Source of the DNA: Cymbomonas tetramitiformis
Taxonomy: Eukaryota; Chlorophyta; Pyramimonadophyceae; Pyramimonadales; Pyramimonadaceae
Length of the DNA stretch: 64,000 bases
Assembly (NCBI GenBank): GCA_001247695.2
Contig: LGRX02035078.1
Coordinates: 1-64,000, forward strand
Reading direction: 5' to 3'
Positions 49,001-60,256 of this stretch are shown one piece after another. The notes beneath the pieces were generated by a model. It saw only the letters and a program-made list of their open reading frames with translations, was not told the DNA's origin and did not search any database. Every line of letters begins with the position of its first letter. Position 1 is the stretch's first letter. A program made the position numbers and the translations under genes.

Positions 49001-52000
49001 GGGAGAGAGGCTACTGCAGCAACAGGGGCAAGCTAAGGATGGGACTGCAAACGCATACAAACACCATGCGGAAGATGAATGCTCTCAATGAATATGGGGT
49101 GCACGTGAAAGGGGTGGGAACCCACATGCAGGAGCTAGCCAAGGAAACACTGCCCATTATGAAGCAGCTGCAGAAAGCCAGGAGAGTGTATACTGATGCG
49201 GAAATGGAGGGCACCTTAAGAACAACCAAATACCTCAGAAAAATGGACAAGGAATACCGGGACCCACAGGAGCAACCCATGACGACAGGGACCGAAAAAC
49301 TGGGAACGGTAAATGTCATACAAGACACAAAAAATGAGATGGCCACTAAAGAGATAAACTTCACCAAACTACTCACACTATTCAGGAACTACCCGGACCT
49401 CAAGGACCTTACCACAGCAGATGGGAAGAAAGCGTTGCCGATAACGGCATTGAAAGCAACGGGGGGAAGGGTACATGACAATAAAACGGTACAAAAAATA
49501 GCACAAGGCATGTTACACCTGTACCCCTATATATGTGAGGCACAGCCCAACAATATTAAAGCGCCAGGGGACCACTGGGACCAGGAGCGGAACAGAAAGC
49601 TAAAACCCGAGTATGTGCAAAGGAAAACAGGAGAGCTGGAGAAATACACCAGAAGCACAAAGGCAATGTCGGAAATAAGAAACTGGCCAACGCAGATAAA
49701 GGCGCTACACGAGGCAGGGAATAGCCTGAGGGACATAATGCAACTGATGTCTATGTACCCGCTGGCCAACCAAAAGAAACACTTCGAGGAAGCGGGGGTG
49801 GAATGGACGGAACAGGAGAAGGAAGCCCTGGGTATAGGAGGAGTGGACCATGAGTGGGAAGAAGATGACATAATGGGGGAATGGACCCCACAAGCAAGTG
49901 CCGGAGAAGGGCTGATACAGCTGGACGAACGCAAATGGGCAAAACAGGAGGACCCGATGGAGGCGCCTGACCGGGAAGGAACCCACGCACCTACCAGGAT
50001 ACTGGCCAGTAGACAGTACCTGGACAACCCTGCAGACCCAGACTCGAAAGTAATACAATACGAAACTCAGTGGACTGACAGTGAAGGGAATGTTCTGAGC
50101 ACGTGGAGCACCGAAGAGACAATTAGAAAACACATACCGGAACACAACCCCACAGGGAACCGAAGATGGGAGGAACTGGTGGAGGAATGGGAAGGCACCA
50201 AACAGGATGAAAGGACCAAAAGTGGGCCCGTGAGTGAAATACTAGCAGGCAAGCCGAGAAGCGAGCAAAGGTACTGGAAGGAGGTCACCCATTTGACGAT
50301 AACCACGGGGGAAACAAACCCAGACCAGGACATTAAACAAACACTGAACACAAAAAACAGGCAGCTGCGTACTGAAGGCGACACTACCTACTGTTATGAA
50401 CCCAACGGAGGTCTGATAGGCACCCTCAGCACGGCAAAAGTCAGGGAACTATACAACAGATATACCAGAGAGGTGGGAGATGGAGCGGTTCAATGCCCGA
50501 CAGGGGAACAGCTGGCCAAAAGGCTGAGATTGAAACTGGAGCATAAAATACATGTTGACACGTTTGAGGAGGAAATTGCGCAGCTACTCATAAGATACTC
50601 CAGTAAGGCAGAAATGAAGCACAGAAAACGAAACCTGCAGAACCACTGGACCCTTCCCCCAGAAATGATGGAGGCGGTCCAAGCAGCTACGGGGGCCAGG
50701 ACAGAAGTATTTGCCTCTCCACTCAACGTACATAAAAACACTACGACATATTACTCGCAATACCCGAGAGACTCGGTCTTCGGGGCTGCTGGTTCAGCCT
50801 GGGAGGCGCAATGGGGGCAACTGGGGGCATACCAATTCAACCCGGAATACACGGCCGAAGACCTTCACAGGGCACTAAAGATGGCGATAAACGCTACAAA
50901 AACAGCCAAACCCGTCCTAGGGGTGGGAATATACCCTACGTATGCAAAGAGTCCGTACAGAAAACTACTAAACAAGCACATGGGATACAGGGTACACGAG
51001 TTACTCGAAGTGAAGGAGGGGCAGTTTACCTTCCTACCACCGGACCATTGGATGCAAGACAACCTACAAAAGCCCAAGCAGTGTAACTGGAACATGAGGA
51101 TATTGGTAGTTGCAAATGCGGCGGGATGGAGGAAATTTTGCCCAAATGCGGTGAGAACACACGACATATTCAGCAAGGCCCTTCTCAGATGCCCACAAAG
51201 CAAGGTCAGGACGGTAGGGAGGGCATGTTACATACACAGGCCTCTCACACTCAGGGACACGGACAGACAGCCCAGGTCGATTACGGAATGGGAGAAAGAC
51301 TGTGTCATAGACCCGTCCCCATGGACGAGTCATGAACTGCCTGTACTGCGCGCATTACCAGAAGAACAGGTGGAGAACCATGTAGAAGAGATTATTGACC
51401 GCTGGATGGAAGACAGGGGGAGGGAAGGTGAACCCAGGGGAGGGGACAGGGGACCCAGACCCTCAACGATGGATGTCTTGGGGGCCAACACCACGTGGAG
51501 TAGGGAAGAAATAAGCAGAGATGCACTTAGAAGGTGGGCGCTACAATTCGCGAACCCAAAAGCGGAAGAAGGGGACATGGAAGGGGACCAGTGGTCACAG
51601 CGGGAACGGGGTGAAACTGAGGAAGTAGAACCACAGCCTGAGAGTCAGTGGGACAGCAACGGAAAAGGATACCCAGAACCTGACAGAAGATTCAACAGGA
51701 ATGAGATGGTCTACACAGACGGAAGCCAGAGAAAAGTCAAAAGGGAAAATGGGGAACAGGAGGAGGCAACCGCTGCGGGAGTATGGGACCCAAGAGGGGG
51801 GCAGAATGCGGAATACATGCAAAGATGGCAGGGCCACTGCCAAACGGTCAACAGGGCGGAGCTGACAGCCATATACATGGCACTAATGCTGGAGGCCAAT
51901 ACCGGCACCACAGAGGTAAACATATGCACAGACAGCTTGACCTCGCTTTACCAAATACAAAACATGAAAAGAAGGCCTCATGCGTTGGAGAAGCATGTGC

Positions 52001-53868
52001 ACAGGGATATACTCTGGAAAATAATGAAACAAATACAAACGCTCAACGGGGAAGGGACCAAGGTGGCACTATATAAAGTCAAAGCACATGTGGGGATACA
52101 CGGAAATGAAAAGGCTGATGAGGTGGCAAGAAAGGCCTGTGTTGAGGGAAAGTATGGCTTCAACCACGATAACACCGACACGGTGAAATTACTTGCCATA
52201 TGCAAGGCCACAGGGAGGCAATTGGAAGGTCACCAGGCAGTACTTAACCACGTAACAAAACGAGTACGGGAGGCAAAAATGACGGGAAAAACGAACATAA
52301 TACAAAGACTGAAAAGGAAGCTAGAGACTGGACCAGAGGAATGGGAAACCAAAAGACAACGCATTGACAGAATGGAAGCTGAGAAAGCGAGAAGAAACGG
52401 AGAGCTGGAAGAACCAGGGGCTGAAGAGGGAACTGAGGAAGACACATGGCCGGAAGAACTAGACATGCAGACACAGGAAGAAGAAATAGAGATTCTGCGA
52501 ATGGAACAGGAAGAGGAAACACTGATTGAGGCACAGGGAGTATGGGCAACACCACAGGAGGGTGACGGAAACATGCCCCTGACGACGGGGAAAGAAGCAG
52601 GGATGCACGAGCAGGAAGAAGACAGGTGGAGAGAGGAGGAAGAAACAAGGTTGAGGCAAGAGGAGGGAGTGACAATTGTGCGGGGGCCTCCACAGGGAGC
52701 TGGCGAGCCACTGGATGCCCAACAGCATGCTGAGCTGCGGGAAACGCGGGGGACAGGGCCACCAGAAACCCGGGACATAAACATGGAGACACAACAGGAG
52801 GAAGAAGAAGAGCTGGCTGCAATGGCCCAGCAACAAGAGGAGGCACAGGAGGAACTGGTGACAATGCAAGAAATGGTACAGCAGCAGGCGGTAGCACAAA
52901 GGGAAGCACGACTCGCAGGGGAATGGAGGAGGGCCTCGATGGGAAAGATAAAGGTAGCAGTACAGGAGACGCCGGAGAAATACATGCAACACCTAAAAGG
53001 GGACACAGCCATGCATAAACTCTCCAACGAGTACTGGAAAAAGGGGAACGAGTACCTGAACGAACATGATGTGACAGTCCTATTAAGATGTAGAGCGAAC
53101 AAATTGCCGGCGGGCCCCTATAAAAAGTGGAGAAGAGGGATGCGGACACAAAAGTGTAAATGTTGCGGGATGCCTGGGCAGGTGAATGCAGGGGGTTTCA
53201 TACGCACGGCCCATGTACTAGGGGGATGTACGGAAAGGGAAATAAGGAACATGGTAATAAGCAGGTCGGACGAGACCACCAAAATGATAGCAATGGGTAT
53301 GAATAAAGGCAGAAAGGGGGGATGCATAATAAGGACCCATGCGGGGAAGAAAGGGTCAGGGATGAATACAGGCAGACCAATAGAAGACTTCCTACTCACA
53401 AGAGGGCAATGCAGAATGGATGGGAGGAACCACCCGGCACCAGAGCATGGAAAGGACACCATACCACACTTTGTGGACATAGTAATGCTAGAAGGAACCG
53501 AGAAAGGGAATAAGCAGCCGGGGTACACACACCAACGAGCAATGGCGGATGCCGGGCATATACACCTAATTGAGGTAACCTATACGGATGAAATGAGCTG
53601 GGAAGAGGCACTAAAAACGAAGTATACAAAGTATGCACCATTGGTAAAGCTATTGGAAATGTACGGGTACAAGGTGACGCTACATGTGATGGTATTCGGG
53701 AACACGGGTACGATATATGAACACACGGAGAAGATTCTGACCAAACACCTAGGATTCGACAAACAGGAAGCACTACACCTGCTCAGAAAGATACATGACC
53801 TCGCTACGGGATATGCAGTTAGCCTTAACAGACTATATAGGAAAAAGGTGGACACCGAACCGGATTAA
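46048..53868 (+). CDS. LINE ORF2: APE endonuclease, RT, PCIF1-like domain, RNase H, zinc finger
   Basis: First ATG at 46168 (2566 residues); homology begins earlier in frame, GLAVVLRGEHAKPHNYTEV, after a TGA at 46048. APE part: HLIGVYYP, VLVCGDLNA, SDHKM. RT (residues about 440-760): NYRPIALLD, YIDFENAYGSVDH, GILQGDSMSPLLF, FVDD (707-710), GLRINKDKSK. PCIF1-like domain about 1495-1670: EVFASPLN, FGAAGSAW, NPEY. RNase H about 1848-2000: VYTDGSQ, NRAELTAIY, CTDSLTSLY, HGNEKADEVA. Then a Glu/Gln-rich stretch, a zinc finger CKCCGMPG...HVLGGC (from 2331), and FVDIVML...HLIEVTYTDE, like the second nuclease of R2/Dualen LINEs. The protein would nick DNA and prime reverse transcription there. Confidence 0.8.
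50650..51170 (+). other. PCIF1-like methyltransferase domain within LINE ORF2
   Basis: Signature segments in order: LPPEMMEAV, TEVFASPLNV (from about 50703), TYYSQYPRDSVFGAAGSAW, LGAYQFNPEYTAEDLHRAL (NPEY about 50839-50850), GVGIYP, then NMRILVVANAAGWRKFCPN. This order follows the PCIF1 cap-adenosine N6-methyltransferase family, where the catalytic box is NPPF. Here it is NPEY, so activity is uncertain. The position between RT and RNase H is unusual. Confidence 0.65.
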
Positions 53869-53946
53869 GAGAAAGGATAGGAGAAGAGTCATGGGGACTC
53901 ACAAAGCCCCACACCCCGAAAAAGGGTGTCTCTTTCTTTTCTTTTC
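53869..53946 (+). other. LINE 3' UTR with two hairpins and pyrimidine tail
   Basis: GGGG-ACTCACAAAG-CCCC (53893-53910) and ACACCC-CGAAAAA-GGGTGT (about 53911-53929) could each fold; a CTCTTTCTTTTCTTTT tail follows. Such 3' hairpins commonly serve as the RT recognition site in stringent LINEs; that role is inferred here. Confidence 0.55.
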
Positions 53947-53955
53947 TGATCACCG

Positions 53956-55442
53956 ATCATCGCAAGCCAGGGTATTTTCGAGAGTGGACAAGGCTCGCCA
54001 CCTAGTAACAATACTGGCAAGGCACCTGGGTGAGGTGCAGCACGTGCTCGGTGACGACATCGAGTGGGACGTGCAGCCGGTAGCACTCCCGGAAGTGAAG
54101 AACGTGCTGGAGAACGGAGATGCCGCCGCAACTGTCGAGGACCTATGGGACTTGGGATGTCTCGGTGGACGGACACGCTTGAGGGCTAGGTGACCTTTCT
54201 GCGGGGGCGCTGCAATGATCTGGCATTCAAATCTGATCAAAGGGCCCACTGTTCGCACCGCAGAGGTGACCGACCGGCGAAAGGAAGATTTGCTGGATGT
54301 CCAGAGGAACACGGCCCTCCCGGGATTGGCGATCCCGGGATTGCGAGGACGTGTCGTAGGCACCAACCAACGACACGCTATAACAAAGACGAGGTGCTCG
54401 TATTCAATGGCAACTTCGCCAACGACGAGGTGCGGCATGCTACAGGTAAGGGCGCTCACCTGAACCGTGGGTAAGGCCCGTCACGGGGTCTGTCCCTCCC
54501 GCAACCCGCAGAAGTCGCTCCACCAACAGGCAGCAGACGAACGCGTCATGACTGGGCACCCTAAGAAGTACTCACAAGCCGAGTTCTGCTATCGACTGAG
54601 CCAGTTTGTCCTGACGTTGTTCGACTGGGAAATCCACTTCGTTCTACATCACCTACGAGATTCAGCTCCGCAGGTCCATGCGATCACACCAGGCCCAGTA
54701 CGCTATCAACTTTCACAAACCGATGCGCTAGAAGCTCGCGGCCTCATGGAATCCGGACTTCCTGGCTCCAAAGTGCACCTGATTGCTGCAGGCCACGGTG
54801 AAGGCTTGCCCATCACCGGGGGCGCTCACAAGGAAAAGTACTCGGTGGCGAGGTCAACACCATCTGCCACTGCGACAAAAGACTCCAAGATAGGGGGAGT
54901 TTATTTCCAGTGGAACGCGAGCAAGCACAAGAAGACGTCTAGCAAGTGCGCCCCCGAGTGCACTAAGCGTGGTTCAGCTTGACCACGCGGAGCGGGCTTG
55001 CCCATCAGGCAAGCGAGCTTTAACCTGGGGGGCCGAGCAAGGCTCCCAGGGATACGTAGACCACAGAGGCCCAGCAGCCTGCGCAGGGGACGCGAGGACG
55101 ACGGGACAGAGAGCTGTATGCTGGGCAGTCAGGACCACCACCACCGAGGCAGGAGCGACTGAGGCTATTGTCCGGTTTTGCGATCGCGCGATGGCTGACA
55201 TATGAGGCTCAACGCTATAAGGTGTGTGCGCTATCTCCTAAAGCGGAAGGAAGAGGCCCTTCCTAAGGAGGCTCAGAAAGCTGGTGCCAGCTCTCGAAGC
55301 CTTCCTTCGCTTGCTCGAGCAACTCTTTTATCTGAGAGTGACACAGGAGATAGTGACTGTCAGTTCAGGGATAGATCCGAGACACGCCGATGCTCCTCTT
55401 CGCAACACACCAATGCGGACAGCTTTTGGAGACAATGCAGAG
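53956..55442 (+). other. Unassigned region with open frames of unknown function
   Basis: GC-rich flank to the right of the LINE. The open stretches are 53956-54193 (HLGEVQHVLGDDIEWDVQPV), 54190-54474 and 54467-54982 (about 170 codons, YSQAEFCYRLSQFVLTLFDW). I recognise no domain and cannot tell host exons from decayed mobile DNA. Frames change between the stretches. Confidence 0.3.
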
Positions 55443-56760
55443 GGTGTTGTCACAGAGGGAAATAACCGTGAGGCCGTATCCCGTAAAGGTTGGAGCCACC
55501 ATTGGGTGAGGAGAATAACTGTGAGGCTGTTACCTGAACAGGTTGGAGCCAGTGGGTGAGAAGAATAACCGTGAGGCTGTTATCTATAAAGGGAGCCATT
55601 GGGTGAGGAGAATAACCGTGAGGCTGTTATCTATAGAGTTTGGGGCCATTGGACCGTGAGGAGAATAACCGTGAGGCTGTTACCTGAAAAGGTTGGAGCC
55701 AGTGGGTGAGGAGAATAACCGTGAGGTGTTATCTATAAAGGAGCCAGTGGGTAGAGATCGAAGCCGTGAGGCTGTTATCTATAAAACTTGGAGCCTATCA
55801 GGTGAGAGAACTAACTTACATGAGCTGTTATCTCAAAGAACATTGGTGAGGAAATGTGGCCAAAGGCAGGTGCCTCCTGCAAACTTGAGCCAGTGGGTGA
55901 GAGGAAAATTAGCTGTGAGTGACTATCCTGCTAAAGGTTAGAGATGAGTGAGAGAATAATATGTGGGTTGTTATCTATAAAGTTTGGAGCCAAATGGGTG
56001 AGGGGAATAACACATTGGTGGTATCTGCCTCAAGGAGTTGAGCCAACAGGTGAGGAAAGATGACCGTGGTGGTATCCTCGACTTTTCAGACCGTGGGTGA
56101 GGGGATGACCTGAGGCTGTTATCCTATAAAACTTGGAGCCGATGGGTGAGGGAATACTTGGTAAGGCTGTTATCTATAAAGGAACCATGGGTGAGGAAAG
56201 ATGTGCCGTGAGGCTGTTATATAAAACTTGGAGCCGTGGGTGAGAGATGGCTTAGTGAGGCTGTTATCTGGGTTGGAGACAGGGGTGAGGAGAATGAGCC
56301 GTCAGGTTGTTATCTCAGGCTGAACTGTGGTGAGAGAATAACCATTGAGGCTGTTATCTGCAAAGGTTGGGCGGTGGGCGGGGATTAACTGTGAGGCTGT
56401 TATCTACCTCAGGAAGCCATCAGTGGAAGATCGGCCGTATCAGAGGCCAGTATCCTATAAAACTTGACCTTAGGTGAGGAAGATCAGCAGCAAGCTGTTA
56501 TCTATAAAGTGTGGAGCCAAATGGGTGAGAATAACCGTGAGGCTGTTATCTGTAAAGGTTGGAGACAGTGGGTGAGGAGAATAATTGTGAGGCGGTTTTC
56601 TATAAAGGTTGGAGCCACCATTGGGTGAGGAGAATTGACGGTGAGGCTAGTAACTAAGAAATTTGAAGCCACTGGGTGAAAGGAGCGAACGTGAGGTTGT
56701 CATCCATAAAGGCGGAAACCATTGGGCAAGGGATTTGCCTGTGAGGATGTTATGTATTTG
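55443..56760. repeat. Degenerate minisatellite of about 50 bp, roughly 25 units
   Basis: The consensus unit contains GTGAGGAGAATAACCGTGAG and GCTGTTATCTATAAA, then a GTTTGGAGCCA-type joint and TGGG. Units vary in length and drift strongly between about 55930 and 56500. No frame stays open across it. Confidence 0.85.
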
Positions 56761-58856
56761 GGCGAATAACTGGCACCAGAGAAGCGCTTCGGTTTTAATT
56801 GGGAAAAAAAAAACCGGTGCCAGATTCGACTGCGTCAGCCTCAAGGCCCCAAGTGGACACCGATTCCGTGATGGAGCGGCTATCCATATCACGTATTCCA
56901 TATCACGTATCGCATAATCTATTTCGAATCTTAAGTTTTCCCTGGTATCACAAAACATCTTTTGCGTCCTACAGATCAACCACGTAATCCATCATAGTAT
57001 GCACATGTAAAATAGCGTATCTTCGCGGACATCGCACACCTAAATATTGCATATTGAATATTACACATATATGCCTATCTATCATTGCACATATCACACA
57101 CTAGGCGCAAGGCATATGGCGCAAGACTTTTGCGATGAACCCTGAATATGGAAAAAAAACCTTACAAAAAACCCTAAAACCCCTGAATAGCTATCAACTA
57201 ATTGTTGCACACTGTTTCGACAGCTAAACCAAAGATCCCATGCCATACCGTTGCCATTCTTCGGATCGCATCCTCTCTCTGCCTCGGCAGACAGTTGTGT
57301 ACCCGTTTAGAACTGCCTAACCATTCGGCGCAAAGCAGCACGCAGATAAAATGACAGAATACACGTTGACAACAAACACGAGTGGAAATAGCGCGAGAGA
57401 GGAGAGGGAAGAAATACGTACAGGCTGAAGCAACTAGAGGGAGTTGTCTGGCAATCAATATATGAACTGCGCTGAGTAATAGTGTCTCCTTGCGCCAGAT
57501 AAGGTATCGGAATATATATCGTCAAATATAACAGCATCGTCAGTGCCTTAAGCGATAGCCGTGACCACATTGCACAAAGCGCTGTTCAACAAGTTTCGTT
57601 GGCCACGAAGCACGAAAACTTTCTGCGACGGCCGTTACGGGACAGCTTGGACGTTGAAGGGCTGCATGTGATCGTCAGTGTGACCGCAGCAGAGAGCAAC
57701 TTCAGAGTTCAATGCGTTCCTGCGAATCGTCGAAAGAAACGGTGCACCTGAATTTGGACCACACTTTATATTGCGAGAATAGGTCTACAAGCGAAGGCGT
57801 TATTGATTTTGAGAAGGGACTATTCGTTTACTCGTGAAGCACCGAAGGTATGACATTCCAGGACAAATGCACTATTCATGTTACACTGGAGATTTTGATT
57901 TCAGGAGTTGCTAACATCTTGCCAAGGAAAGAATGTATTTCTATAAATACCAATAACATTCCAGGACAAAACTAGCCGAAAGATGTGAAAGTTTTGCAAA
58001 GTTTTCGATAACCTAATTACCGTTTCAACGGTTTATCTCTATGACGGTTTGCCCTCCAATTCTGGAGGGAAGCCCAGGGGTACTGTAGTGATTCAGCTGC
58101 ATTGTGCGAGCTGTAGCGTAGGCCCAATGGCTACTGTACTCTTGTCCCCAGAGCTTATGGACGAAAATAGACATTTAGGGTTTGTAACTCTGTGGGGTCC
58201 ATAAGCTCCCGCTTTCTCCGAGCCTCTTCCATCAACTGTAACGTCGACCCTCGCGTGTCGCAGGCCGCGCAGCGGCCGCGCTCGGAGAAACTCTGGGAAC
58301 AAGAGTTAGAGTAGCCCAATGGCCATATTTCGGTGCACAGGGGTCAAGCAGGTACCTTGGGTTAATTTGCACGCCGGGGGGCTAAGGGGGGCGAGAAGAT
58401 CCTGCAAAACTTTTGCAGGAATTTCGGGGGTTAGTCATAGAGGTCCAGAGGGGGTCCTCAATGTGGTGGGTGGGTGAGCAGATGGGCCGCTGCGGAGTGA
58501 TTCCCTTGAGGTCTAAGGGCGTGCAGGGTACTCAAATGCACCACAAAGGCATCAAATTACCCGGAGGGAGTGGGGGTAAGAAGTGGTGGCAGATAGTGGG
58601 GTGGCTTGACCCAGCGTGGCGCTCACCTGACCGTGGGAGACTCTGCGACTAAGTCCAAAAACGGTATCGATTTTCGGAAAAACTCGACCGTCATAGAGAT
58701 ATCATTAACTTCCCAAAATCGGCATCCCGGTAGGAAATCATCATAACTTATCTACTAAGCCTTGTGGAGGTCCAGTCGACCCCCCTTGGGCCCTGGGGTG
58801 GCCGTAGACCCCTTGAAATTAAAGGTGATTGGCCCCCGATATCTCTATGACGGTTT
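56761..58856. other. Unassigned, mostly AT-rich DNA
   Basis: I see no convincing gene. The small minus-strand frames at 57198-57570 and 58093-58302 have no recognisable domain. A 19-bp palindrome CCTGCAAAACTTTTGCAGG lies at 58401-58419, and the motif TATCTCTATGACGGT occurs three times (about 58036, 58688 in reverse and 58840). Confidence 0.4.
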
Positions 58857-59072
58857 TGGCAGATATATGGTTCGTCGGTAATATATATCTAACTGAGAGA
58901 TAAACCCTGAGTTAAGGGTTACGGAATCAGAACGGTAAAAGGTCTCTTAGATAAATCAGAGGCATACATAAATACCTAACGGGTGTTTCCCGTCTACTGG
59001 TGACCGGGTCACCCAGCCTACCATAGGAAGTGACATGTGACAGTTTTGAGTGTCACAGTGTCGAATCCAGCA
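58857..59072 (-). repeat. Element W 3' LTR
   Basis: About 216 bp, with several differences from the copy at 62935-63148. It contains TGACATGTGACAGTTTTGAG and ACCTAACGGGTGTTTCCCG. Confidence 0.75.
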
Positions 59073-59340
59073 CACCACCTAGGGTGGTGACCGTAGCTAG
59101 TAGCGAAACGAAGTAACAAACTCCCTACTCAACTTCAGGAGGAAACTGTAGCACAACTGGGGGCCTGTACTCTTGGTCAGGGCGGTTCCAGTTCACAGCA
59201 AAGATTGTGTCAGGTACTGCTGTTAATTTGCCAAAACCCTAAACACAACTCAAATCCAGAGAGCTCTTCTGCACATCTAGGAAGCCACACTATAGTTAAC
59301 CTCTAGGCAGGCACGGTGCGATCAATCTCAGCCACTAGAG

Positions 59341-59348
59341 GTCCTCGG
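59341..59348. repeat. hAT target-site duplication (left)
   Basis: GTCCTCGG, repeated at 60257-60264. Eight bp is the hAT standard. Confidence 0.9.
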
Positions 59349-59378
59349 CAAGGTACGGTATCGGTTGGTCTAGAGGTT

Positions 59379-59550
59379 ATCGATCAATTCTGATATATTG
59401 CCAAGTACTATTGATCAATTCTGATTTTTCCGGTTGCTCTATCAATCAATTCTGATTTATTACCTATTCTAATCAATCAATTTTGATTTTTACAAAGGCC
59501 CTATCAATCAATTTTGATTAAGTACACTATGCTATCAATCAATACTGATA
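59379..59550. repeat. hAT subterminal repeats, left cluster
   Basis: Six copies of (T/A)ATC(A/G)ATCAATTCTGAT-type motifs spaced about 31 bp apart (about 59379, 59411, 59441, 59471, 59502, 59533). Subterminal motif arrays bind hAT transposases. Confidence 0.75.
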
Positions 59551-59672
59551 TCACTGTTAAAGTTGCTGATTATCAATACTATCAATAATATCAATACAAA
59601 ATTACACAGGCAGACTAGGAGGCCACACTTTATCTATGGCACCCGACGACAAGCTAGAGTTCTCTCACATAT

Positions 59673-60005
59673 CTAATTCATTGCAGCCATAAGGGAGTGT
59701 TGGATTGTCCCCTCACTTAAATTCTTTCTCAAATCTGAGTGCATGAATGTGACAGCAGAGAACGCTCGCTCCACACCTGCAGTGGAGGCTGGAACACCCA
59801 AGAATTGTCTCGCCATCCTAGAAAGCGCGGGAAGCTCGGACTCGTTTTTCTTCCACCACTTAAGCACATCGACATCTTTTTTCGCCTCAGGTAGCGCCAT
59901 ATATGCAAGCCACTCATCTACACCCTCATCTGCACCTCCCGCCGCACTTGCAGCAGGCGTAGGATGTTCATCCTCATCGTCAGAGTCACCGAAAAAAGAT
60001 ACCAC
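59673..60005 (-). pseudogene. hAT transposase C-terminal dimerisation domain
   Basis: 110 codons on the minus strand: DVLKWWKKNESELPALSRMA, then RQFLGVPASTAGVERAFSAV and LRKNLSEGTIQHSLMA. The W-(x)-P-x-L-x-x-x-A-(x)-P-x-S-x-x-x-E-R-x-F-S pattern is the conserved hAT C-terminal dimer domain. The zinc finger and DDE catalytic core are missing upstream, where subterminal repeats begin at once, so the protein cannot transpose DNA by itself. Confidence 0.85.
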
Positions 60006-60017
60006 CGGGGAGACCTT

Positions 60018-60235
60018 CTCAATTCTGATATCGATACTGCGATTTCAATGTAGTAATCAATCGATTATGATTAATCAACGCCAACGATCAATTGATACCG
60101 ATTTATTTAGGCATGGTATTGATCGATTCTGATTTTTCGACTTCATATATCAATCAATAGTCAATATTCTGATATTCAAAAAAAAGTTATTGATTGATAC
60201 TAATATTCTGATAAATCGATTTATCAGAATATTAG
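60018..60235. repeat. hAT subterminal repeats, right cluster
   Basis: Several ATCAAT(C/T)-GATT and AATATTCTGAT motifs in both orientations, the counterpart of the left cluster, including the palindromic CTGATAAATCGATTTATCAG. Confidence 0.65.
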
Positions 60236-60256
60236 CGCAACCGATACCGTACCTTG

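Larger units (their letters stand above)
37999..53946 (+). mobile_element. Giant LINE (about 15.9 kb), Dualen/RandI-like architecture
   Basis: The 9-bp TGATCACCG occurs at both edges (37990-37998 and 53947-53955), fitting a target-site duplication. Two long plus-strand frames cover almost all of it, separated by one frameshift inside the endonuclease. Module order: ORF1-like coiled-coil protein, repeat region, Ulp1-like protease, APE endonuclease, RT, PCIF1-like domain, RNase H, acidic region, zinc finger, possible PD-(D/E)xK nuclease. The 3' end is TCTCTTTCTTTTCTTTT rather than poly(A). The combination of protease, APE, RT, RNase H and a second nuclease is that of Dualen/RandI LINEs. The length exceeds the usual 4-9 kb LINE. 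Confidence 0.8.
59349..60256 (-). mobile_element. hAT-family DNA transposon, internally deleted (908 bp)
   Basis: Perfect 19-bp terminal inverted repeats CAAGGTACGGTATCGGTTG and CAACCGATACCGTACCTTG (59349-59367 and 60238-60256), flanked by the 8-bp duplication GTCCTCGG. It contains subterminal repeat clusters at both ends and only the C-terminal part of a transposase. It is therefore non-autonomous. Confidence 0.92.
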
